Shown: piece after piece, positions 23,845-31,201 of the stretch
Numbering within the stretch: the first letter of the stretch is position 1
Layout: each line of letters starts with the position of its first letter
Source of the DNA: an uncultured Opitutia bacterium
GTDB lineage: Bacteria > Verrucomicrobiota > Verrucomicrobiia > Opitutales > Opitutaceae
Length of the DNA stretch: 64,000 nucleotides
Assembly: GCA_903902745.1 (NCBI GenBank)
Contig: CAIUWA010000007.1
Span: forward strand, 1-64,000
Reading direction: 5' to 3'
Program-made: the position numbers and the translations under genes
The notes under the pieces: model-generated
The model's database searches: none
Seen by the model: the letters and a program-made list of their open reading frames with translations, nothing else
Told to the model about the DNA's origin: nothing

Positions 23845-26800
23845 ATGATTACCCGACTCTTGTTTCTGCTGGCTGCGTTTTCCCTGACCAGTCCGCTTAA
23901 TGCCCAAACTGTTTCTCCGGTTCGCCTCGCGGGGCTTACCACCGAGCATGAGCGGAATCCGATCGGGCTGGGCGTCGTCCAGCCGCGGCTTTCGTGGAAG
24001 CTCGTCTCGGGCCGTAATGGCGAGGCGCAGACTGCTTATCAAATTCGGGCTGCGGCGAATCTGGCCGGGCTCGCGGCGAACCAAGCAGGGCTCTGGGATT
24101 CTGGCAAGGTGGCCTCTGCCGAATCCGTGCTCGTGCCGTGGGGTGGGCCGGCGTTGGGGTCGCGGTCGCAGGTTTTCTGGCAGGTGCGGGTGTGGGACAA
24201 GGACGGCGCGCCTTCCGCGTGGAGCGAGCCGGCGTCGTTTGAACTCGGTTTGCTTGCGCCCGCGAAGGAATGGAAAGGGCGGTGGATCACTGCGGACTTG
24301 CCGCGCTATGACATTATGCAGCCGGCGCTGGGCGGTGCCTCGTGGATTTCGGCGGGCTCCATTTCGAATCAGGCAGCGGCCGCTCGTCTGGTCCTTGAAC
24401 TTCCGGCCGGGGCGAAAGTGCTCGGGGCCACGATCGATGCCGCGGCAGACGGGCTGATCGCCTTTTATGTCAACGGCCAGCCCACATTGCAGGGCAGCAC
24501 CAGCCACACGGCGCCGTTCCATGCGGACTTTGGCGGCCAGCTGGTTGCCGGCAAAAACATCATCGGGATCGGAGCGTCGGCCGTGCGCCTGTCCCGGGGC
24601 GGCGGACGGAACGCATTGGCGGCCCATGGCGACATCGAACTCGAAGGTGGCCGGCACATCACCTTCAACACGGACGGCGCCTGGAAGGCCGCGGTGGCTC
24701 CTGCGGCAGGTTGGTTTGAGACGGCCTTCGATGATTCGGCCTGGCCCGCAGCCAGTGTGCTCGGGGGCTATCATGCGCAGGATCTGGCGGACAACGCCGG
24801 CGGCATGATCGGACCCGGCCGGTACCTGCGGAAAACTTTCACGGTCAAGGGTCCGGTGGCCAAGGCGCGCCTTTATGCGACGGCGCTCGGGGTCTATGAG
24901 GCCTCGATCAACGGCCAGCGGGTCAACGACCACCAGCTCGATCCCGGTTTCACGGATTACAACCAGCGCGTGATGGTGCAGACGGCCGATGTCACCGCGC
25001 TGCTCACGCCCGGCGCGAACGCGGTCGGGGCGCTGTTGAGCGACGGCTGGTTTGCCGGCCGCCTGGGCTGGATGGGGCTCGCCCAATACGCCAAGGTCAG
25101 CAGCCGGCCGCTGTTCAGCGCGCAGTTGGAAATATTTTATGCTGACGGCTCCACCGAGGTCATCGCGACCGACGCTTCATGGAAGGGCGGCGCGGGCGAG
25201 ATCGTGGGCGCCGATGCGCAACTGGGCGAAGTCATCGACGGGCGCAAAACGATGCCGTGGGACCGCCCGGTGTTCAACGATGCCGGATGGACGCCGGTGG
25301 CGCTCGAGACGCATGAGGGCATTGCGCTGGATCCGCAGCGCGGGCCGCCGGTACGCCGGCTGATGGAACTGGCGCCGAAAGCCATCACGAGGCGCGGCAA
25401 TGTCTGGATCGTCGACCTGGGGCAGAACATGGTCGGGCACGTCCGCCTGACTGCCCGCGGGCCGGCCGGCACCACCATCACAGCGACCCACGCGGAGATG
25501 ATCAACGCGGACGGCACGCTCTACGCGGAAAATCTCAGGACGGCCCTTTCCATCGACACCTTCACGCTCGGCGGCGCGGGCCGTGAAACCTTCGAGCCGC
25601 ACTTCACCTTCCACGGTTTCCGTTATGTTGAGATTGCGGGTTATCCCGGCGCACTCACCGCGGCCGACATCCGCGGCATTGTCGTGGGATCCGACACGCC
25701 GGCGACCGGGACCTGGGAAAGCTCGGACAAGGACCTCAACCAGCTGTTCTCGAACATCATTTGGGGCCAGCGCAGCAATTTCCTGAGCGTGCCCACCGAT
25801 TGCCCGCAGCGCGACGAACGCCTCGGCTGGATGGGTGACGCCCAGGTCTTCGCGCCCACCGCCGTGCGCAATGCGGATGTCGCGGGCTTCTTCACCAAGT
25901 GGATGGTGGACGTGAACGATGCCCAGGGGCCGAATGGCGAGTTCTCAACCGTCTCGCCGCGGGCGAACCAGAACAATTCGTGGCCGGTGTGGGGGGACGC
26001 GGGCGTCATCATCCCGTGGGTCATGTACGTGGCCTACGGCGACAAGGCGTTTCTGGCGGACAACTACGACCACATGGCGAAGTGGGTGGATTTCTGCCAG
26101 CGCTCGTCCAACAACCTGATTCTCACGGGCGGGGTCGGCGACCACCTTGCCCCGAAGCCCACGCCGACGAACATCGTGGACACCGCGTTTTTTGCGAAGT
26201 CCGTGCGCATTGTCGCGCGGGCTGCGTCGATCCTCGGCAAGACGGAGGACGCCGCGAAATATGACAAGCTGCGCCAGGATATCGTGACGGCCTTCAACGC
26301 CGCGTACGTCGGGTCTGACGGTTCAATCACGGCGGTCGGTGGTGCGCGGGGCGCGCGTGGCGGCGGCGCCCCGGTCGCGAATGCGGGCCCCGAAGTGCGC
26401 TCGGGCAATACCCAGACGGCCTACATGCTCGCGCTGAAGTTCGATCTGCTCCCGGCCGAACTGCGCCCTGTCGTGGCGCGGCGCCTGGCCGAGGATGTCG
26501 AGCAAAGCGGGCATCTTACGACCGGTTTTGTCGGTGTCGGGTTGATCTGCCCCATGCTCACGGAAATCGGCCGCTCCGATCTCGCGTGGAAGCTCGTGTT
26601 TACCGACAGCTATCCCTCCTGGCTTTTTTCCGTGCGGAACGGGGCGACCACGATCTGGGAGCGCTGGGACGGCTGGACCCCGGAGAAGGGCTTCCAGGCC
26701 TCGTCGATGAATTCCTTCAACCACTACTCGCTCGGCTCGGTCGGCGCGTGGCTCTACTCCGGCGCCGCCGGGATCCAGGCCGACGAGGCGCAGCCCGGCT

Positions 26801-27093
26801 TCAAGCATTTCACGCTCGCGCCGCAATTCACGGCGCGGCTCTCGCACGTCAAGGCCACGCTCGACACGCCCTACGGCGTCATCGGCTCCCACTGGCACGC
26901 CGAGAACGACCAGATGATCTACGATGTGACCGTGCCGCCGAACACCTCGGCGGACATCGTGCTGCCGGTTCCGCCGCGGGAAGTCCGGCAGGGAGGTCAG
27001 CCGGTGGCGGGAGCGGAGGGAGGCACGACGAAGGTCGCGCTGGCGGCCGGCGCGTATCGGTTTTCGTTTCCGCGGCAGAGCATCAAGTTCTGA
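23845..27093 (+). CDS. Alpha-L-rhamnosidase (GH78)
   Basis: A 1082-residue secreted enzyme releasing rhamnose from rhamnogalacturonan or similar glycans. The start at 23845 yields a clean signal peptide (MITRLLFLLAAFSLTSPLNA). Domain order: fibronectin-like N-terminal domain (VSPVRLAGLTTEHERNP), beta-sandwich domains, (alpha/alpha)6 catalytic domain and C-terminal beta-sandwich. Catalytic-region motifs are CPQRDERLGWMGD (Asp657/Glu658, general acid region) and TIWERWDGW (Glu939, general base). A Gly/Arg/Ala insert (about 830-850) disturbs the catalytic domain between helices. It fits the pectin-utilising genes 10 kb upstream. Confidence 0.92.
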   Translation: MITRLLFLLAAFSLTSPLNAQTVSPVRLAGLTTEHERNPIGLGVVQPRLSWKLVSGRNGEAQTAYQIRAAANLAGLAANQAGLWDSGKVASAESVLVPWGGPALGSRSQVFWQVRVWDKDGAPSAWSEPASFELGLLAPAKEWKGRWITADLPRYDIMQPALGGASWISAGSISNQAAAARLVLELPAGAKVLGATIDAAADGLIAFYVNGQPTLQGSTSHTAPFHADFGGQLVAGKNIIGIGASAVRLSRGGGRNALAAHGDIELEGGRHITFNTDGAWKAAVAPAAGWFETAFDDSAWPAASVLGGYHAQDLADNAGGMIGPGRYLRKTFTVKGPVAKARLYATALGVYEASINGQRVNDHQLDPGFTDYNQRVMVQTADVTALLTPGANAVGALLSDGWFAGRLGWMGLAQYAKVSSRPLFSAQLEIFYADGSTEVIATDASWKGGAGEIVGADAQLGEVIDGRKTMPWDRPVFNDAGWTPVALETHEGIALDPQRGPPVRRLMELAPKAITRRGNVWIVDLGQNMVGHVRLTARGPAGTTITATHAEMINADGTLYAENLRTALSIDTFTLGGAGRETFEPHFTFHGFRYVEIAGYPGALTAADIRGIVVGSDTPATGTWESSDKDLNQLFSNIIWGQRSNFLSVPTDCPQRDERLGWMGDAQVFAPTAVRNADVAGFFTKWMVDVNDAQGPNGEFSTVSPRANQNNSWPVWGDAGVIIPWVMYVAYGDKAFLADNYDHMAKWVDFCQRSSNNLILTGGVGDHLAPKPTPTNIVDTAFFAKSVRIVARAASILGKTEDAAKYDKLRQDIVTAFNAAYVGSDGSITAVGGARGARGGGAPVANAGPEVRSGNTQTAYMLALKFDLLPAELRPVVARRLAEDVEQSGHLTTGFVGVGLICPMLTEIGRSDLAWKLVFTDSYPSWLFSVRNGATTIWERWDGWTPEKGFQASSMNSFNHYSLGSVGAWLYSGAAGIQADEAQPGFKHFTLAPQFTARLSHVKATLDTPYGVIGSHWHAENDQMIYDVTVPPNTSADIVLPVPPREVRQGGQPVAGAEGGTTKVALAAGAYRFSFPRQSIKF

Positions 27094-27118
27094 AAAGGAT
27101 GATGAGGTGACTGGAAAC

Positions 27119-27191
27119 TGTAGGAGCGGCTTTATGCCGCGATGATTGGGTCCTTCGCGTGAACCATCGCGGCGTAAAGCCGCTCCTACAG
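27119..27191. repeat. REP-like long inverted repeat
   Basis: Left arm CTGTAGGAGCGGCTTTATGC (27119 on) and right arm ending AAAGCCGCTCCTACAG (27191) are complementary over about 27 bases. The same element recurs at 31116-31190. The core GTAGGAGCGGCTT resembles REP sequences known in other bacteria. Confidence 0.88.
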
Positions 27192-27314
27192 TTCGGGCAT
27201 CGTGTTCCGTGGTTCTGAACCCTGTCATCCGCCCTTATATGCGCGGGGCGCGGGATTTTAACGGTGGATAGGGTTGAAGTTTCCCGGTGATGGCTAGAGT
27301 GTGGCTCTCCCCTC

Positions 27315-27974
27315 ATGTTTCCGCGCTCTTTCCGTCTGTTTTTACTCGCGCTGCCGCTGGTCTTCGTCGCGTGCCGCGAAGCCAAGGTGGCCTCTTATCG
27401 TGTGCCGAAGGAAAAGGACCCGGAGATGACCCCGGTTGCGGCCACCACCGCTGACTCCACTCCGCCGGCGGTCGGGCCCTTCATGCAGGCTGCGGGAGCT
27501 GGTGGCGGCATGGCGGCGACCCCGGTGGCCACGGCCAGCGGGCCGGGCTTGGGCTGGACGGCACCCGCGCACTGGGTGGCCAAGACGGCCTCGGCCATGC
27601 GCAAGGCGACTTACGCGGTGCCCGGCAATGGCGCGGGCGCGGACGGCGATTTCTCGGTGACGGCGTTTCCCAGCGATGTCGGCGGCGAACTCGCGAACGT
27701 CAACCGGTGGCGCGGCCAGGTGAAGCAGGAGCCGCTGACGGAAGCGGACCTCGCGAAGGCCGTCACCCGGATCGAGCAGAACGGGCTGCGCATCGCCTAC
27801 GTCGATGTCGGCGGCGGCGACGGCCCGACGGCGCGCATGCTCGGGGCGATCGTGCCGTACGCAGGCTCCACCTGGTTCTTCAAGCTCGGGCCGGCCTCGA
27901 GCGCGCTGATCGCCCGGGAGAAGCCGGCATTTGAGGAATTCCTCAAGAGCCTCAAGCCCGCCGCGTCACCATGA
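27315..27974 (+). CDS. Lipoprotein encoded with cytochrome c maturation genes
   Basis: A 219-residue predicted lipoprotein: signal LFLLALPLVFVAC with the lipobox cysteine at about residue 20, a Pro/Ala/Gly linker, then a globular domain from GLGWTAPAHWVAK onward including TYAVPG, VNRWRGQV and GSTWFFKLGP. The domain pattern (WTAP..W, then F.V..FPG-like elements, NRWR.Q) occurs in exported proteins next to Ccs genes. It overlaps the resB-like start (ATGA), so it is co-expressed, but its role is unknown. Confidence 0.75.
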   Translation: MFPRSFRLFLLALPLVFVACREAKVASYRVPKEKDPEMTPVAATTADSTPPAVGPFMQAAGAGGGMAATPVATASGPGLGWTAPAHWVAKTASAMRKATYAVPGNGAGADGDFSVTAFPSDVGGELANVNRWRGQVKQEPLTEADLAKAVTRIEQNGLRIAYVDVGGGDGPTARMLGAIVPYAGSTWFFKLGPASSALIAREKPAFEEFLKSLKPAASP

Positions 27975-29155
27975 ACGCCACGGTGCGCCAGTTTCGCGAC
28001 TTCTTCGTCTCGCTCCGCCTCACGGTGGTGCTGCTGGGCTTGTCGATCATCCTGATCTTCGCCGCGACCCTCGACCAGGTGAACCTCGGCGTGTGGGCGG
28101 TGCAGCAGAAATACTTCCAGACCTTCTTCGTGCTCTGGAAATTCGGCGAGGTGCCCGTGCCGATCTTTCCCGGCGGCTATTTCGTCGGCGGCCTGCTCTT
28201 CGTCAACCTCATCGCCGCCCACGTCTACCGGTTCAAGCTCACGTGGCGGAAGGCCGGGATTTTCCTGACCCACCTTGGCGTCATCCTGCTGTTGCTGGGC
28301 GAGCTGTTCAGCGGGCTCATGCAGGAGGAGTACAACATGCGCATCGAGGAGGGGGAGACGAAGAACTACGCGGAGAGCTACCAGTTCTACGAACTCGCCA
28401 TCACCGACACGACGGACCCGAAGTTCGACGATGTCGTGGTCATCCCCAAGGAGCTGCTCGAGAAGGGCGCGGCGATCCAGCATCCGAAGCTGCCGTTCCG
28501 CGTCGTGCCCAAGGCGTTCTTTTCGAACATCAACCTGGGGCGGCGCAGCGACGAGCCCACCGCGCCGCCGTCGCCCGCGACGACCGGTTTCGGGCCCAAC
28601 TTCGTCGCCACACCCATCGCCTTCAACTACAAGCCCGACGCGCTCAACATCCCCGCGGCCTATGTCGAGCTGGCGGGTCCCGAGGGCACCCTGGGCACGT
28701 GGCTCACGGTCTACATTCCGCCCCAGATGATGACCATGCCGCCGCAGACCTTCTCCACGCCGGACGGCCATACCTGGAAAATCGCGCTGCGGCCGCAGCG
28801 CGCCTACAAGCCGTATGCGCTCACGCTCCTCAAGTTCAGTCACGACGTCTACGCCGGGACCGACATCCCGAAGAACTTCTCCAGCCGCATCCGGCTCGCG
28901 ACGCCCGACGGCCGCGACGACCACGAGGTGCTCATCTACATGAACAACCCGCTGCGCTACGCCGGCCTCACGTTTTTCCAGTCGGGCTATGACGGCGACC
29001 ACACCACCGTCCTCCAGGTCGTGCGCAACCCGGGCTGGGTGCTGCCCTACATCGCCTGCATCCTGATGGCCGTGGGCCTCGTGGTGCAGTTCGGCATCCA
29101 TCTCACCGGGTTCTTCCGCAAACGCCGCGCCGCGGCCGTCCCCGCCGCCGCATGA
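27971..29155 (+). CDS. ResB/CcsB-like cytochrome c biogenesis protein
   Basis: A 394-residue membrane protein with three N-terminal spans (VVLLGLSIILIFAATL, YFVGGLLFVNLIAAHVY, FLTHLGVILLLLGELFSG), a large periplasmic domain and a final span (VLPYIACILMAVGLVVQFG). This is the ResB/Ccs1 arrangement for system II cytochrome c maturation, in which ResB and CcsA carry haem across the membrane and attach it to apocytochrome. HLGV in the third span is a candidate haem ligand. Gene overlaps on both sides (ATGA) indicate an operon with the lipoprotein and ccsA. Confidence 0.88.
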   Translation: MNATVRQFRDFFVSLRLTVVLLGLSIILIFAATLDQVNLGVWAVQQKYFQTFFVLWKFGEVPVPIFPGGYFVGGLLFVNLIAAHVYRFKLTWRKAGIFLTHLGVILLLLGELFSGLMQEEYNMRIEEGETKNYAESYQFYELAITDTTDPKFDDVVVIPKELLEKGAAIQHPKLPFRVVPKAFFSNINLGRRSDEPTAPPSPATTGFGPNFVATPIAFNYKPDALNIPAAYVELAGPEGTLGTWLTVYIPPQMMTMPPQTFSTPDGHTWKIALRPQRAYKPYALTLLKFSHDVYAGTDIPKNFSSRIRLATPDGRDDHEVLIYMNNPLRYAGLTFFQSGYDGDHTTVLQVVRNPGWVLPYIACILMAVGLVVQFGIHLTGFFRKRRAAAVPAAA

Positions 29156-31113
29156 AAAAATTTCTCCCGCTCCTCGTGCTGCTGGCCGCGCTCGCCTACG
29201 TCGGCATGTCGCTCGTGCCGCCGCACAACACCGATGATTTCGACCTCGTGGGTTTCGGCCGCCTGCCCGTGCTCGTCAACGGCCGCATCAAGCCGCTCGA
29301 CACCGTGGCCCGCACCTCCCTGCTGATCCTGCAGGGCCGCCAGCGGGTGGCCGACCCGACGATCCCCACGCCCATGGTGGCGTCGCCCGCGGAGTGGCTC
29401 GCGGACGTGCTCTTCGCGCCGGCGAAGGCCGACGCCTATCCGACCTTCCGCATCAGCAGCACGGATTCGCCCGAGCTGGTCTCGCTCATGGGCCTGACCG
29501 ACGAGCAGACCAAGATTTCCTACGACAACGCGTCCTCGCGCATGATGGCGATGGCCGACTTCCTGCCGAAGACCCGCTCGCGTTTCTCGTTCAACCAGCT
29601 GGCGCCGAAGATCCCGGAACTGGACAAGCAGTACAAGCTGGCCCAGCCGGTGGACGCCGCGGTGCGCACCCCATTCCAGAAGGGTGTCATCCAGCTCTAC
29701 GACAGCCTGGTGCTTTACCAGCGCCTCCAGCACAGCCTGGTTCCTCCCGGGGAGGATGACTTTCTCAGCCGGCTCCTCAGCCTGCAGAAAACCCTGCCGG
29801 CGGGAGTCGAGGCCATCCGGGCCAAGCAGGCGGGCCAGCCCTACGACGAGGAGCTCGCCAAGCAGATGCTGGAGGTCGGCAACGAATTCGTCCTGCTGGA
29901 CCAATATTCATATCTCCGCGCCGTGCCGCCCGCGGCCGACGCGAAGGACCAGACGGCCTGGAGCAACACCGGCAGCGCGCTGCTTGATGGCTACGGGACC
30001 GGCCGGCTCAATCCGACGGCGCTGACCTACGCCGCCATGGCGCAAACCTGGCGCGCGCACCAGGCGGATCAGTTCAACCACCTCGTTGGACTGCAACGGG
30101 ACGACTTGCAGAAGCGCTTTGCGCCGCAGCTGGCCAAGAGCGACGCCGAGGCGCGCTTCAATGCCGCGGAGCCCTTTTACCGGAGCACGATCCTGTACGC
30201 CTTTGCCTTTTTCCTGGCGGTCATTTCCTGGCTCAAGTGGCCCGAGACGCTCGGCCGCTGTGCGTTCTACCTGGTGCTGGTGGCGTTTCTGGCGGCCACC
30301 GCCGGCATCGCGACCCGCATGTGGCTCGAGGGGCGGCCGCCGGTCACCAACCTTTATTCGTCGGCCCTCTTCGTCGGCTGGGGCGCGGTGGGGTTGTGCC
30401 TGATCCTGGAGCAGATCCACCGCAACGGCATCGGCTCCGCCGCCGCCGGCATGGTCGGCTTCATCACCCTCATCATTGCGCACATGCTGTCGCTCAGCGG
30501 TGACACGCTCGAGATGATGCGCGCCGTCCTCGACACCAACCTCTGGCTCGCCACGCATGTGGTGGTCGTGACGTCGGGCTACGCCTCCACCTTTCTGGCG
30601 GGATTTCTCGCGCTGATTTATATCTTCCGCGGTGTGTTCACCCGGTCGCTGGACAAGCTCACGGCCGACACGCTGACGCGGATGGTCTATGGCATCGTCT
30701 GTTTTGCCACGCTGTGCAGCCTGGTTGGCACCGTGCTGGGCGGCATCTGGGCGGACCAGTCGTGGGGCCGCTTTTGGGGCTGGGACCCGAAGGAAAATGG
30801 CGCGCTGATCATCGTCATCTGGAACGCCATCATCCTGCACGCGCGCGCGGGCGGCATGATCAAGCAGCGCGGGCTGATGTGCATGGCGGTCTTCGGCAAC
30901 ATCGTCACCAGCTGGAGCTGGTTCGGCGTCAACATGCTCGGGATCGGCCTGCACAGCTACGGCTTCATGGACGCCGCCTTCTGGTGGCTGCTGGTCTTTG
31001 TCATCAGCCAGATCGTGATCATCGTCCTGGCGAACCTGCCACTGGAAAAATGGCGGAGCTTCCGGAGTGTGGCCACAGTGCGCCCGGCCGGCACGGCTGC
31101 GGCCCGGGTTTAA
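29152..31113 (+). CDS. CcsA/ResC-like haem lyase subunit
   Basis: A 653-residue membrane protein. The N-terminal half is periplasmic (NGRIKPLDTVARTSLLILQG and following), and the C-terminal half has the CcsA core with about eight spans. The tryptophan-rich WWD haem-binding motif is seen as WGRFWGWDPKEN, flanked by conserved histidines (THVVVVTSGY, IGLHSYGF). It is longer than typical CcsA because of the fused soluble region, a form known in Bacteroidetes-type ccs genes. It overlaps the ResB-like gene. Confidence 0.9.
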   Translation: MKKFLPLLVLLAALAYVGMSLVPPHNTDDFDLVGFGRLPVLVNGRIKPLDTVARTSLLILQGRQRVADPTIPTPMVASPAEWLADVLFAPAKADAYPTFRISSTDSPELVSLMGLTDEQTKISYDNASSRMMAMADFLPKTRSRFSFNQLAPKIPELDKQYKLAQPVDAAVRTPFQKGVIQLYDSLVLYQRLQHSLVPPGEDDFLSRLLSLQKTLPAGVEAIRAKQAGQPYDEELAKQMLEVGNEFVLLDQYSYLRAVPPAADAKDQTAWSNTGSALLDGYGTGRLNPTALTYAAMAQTWRAHQADQFNHLVGLQRDDLQKRFAPQLAKSDAEARFNAAEPFYRSTILYAFAFFLAVISWLKWPETLGRCAFYLVLVAFLAATAGIATRMWLEGRPPVTNLYSSALFVGWGAVGLCLILEQIHRNGIGSAAAGMVGFITLIIAHMLSLSGDTLEMMRAVLDTNLWLATHVVVVTSGYASTFLAGFLALIYIFRGVFTRSLDKLTADTLTRMVYGIVCFATLCSLVGTVLGGIWADQSWGRFWGWDPKENGALIIVIWNAIILHARAGGMIKQRGLMCMAVFGNIVTSWSWFGVNMLGIGLHSYGFMDAAFWWLLVFVISQIVIIVLANLPLEKWRSFRSVATVRPAGTAAARV

Positions 31114-31115
31114 AT

Positions 31116-31190
31116 TGTAGGAGCGGCTTTATGCCGCGATGGTTGAGGATCTGGCGTGTAATTCATCGCGGCATAAAGCCGCTCCTACAG
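31116..31190. repeat. REP-like long inverted repeat, second copy
   Basis: Left arm TGTAGGAGCGGCTTTATGCC and right arm ending AAAGCCGCTCCTACAG flank about 20 bases. It lies between convergent ccsA and the altronate dehydratase gene and probably acts as a transcription end for both. Confidence 0.88.
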
Positions 31191-31201
31191 CGACCATGCC
31201 C

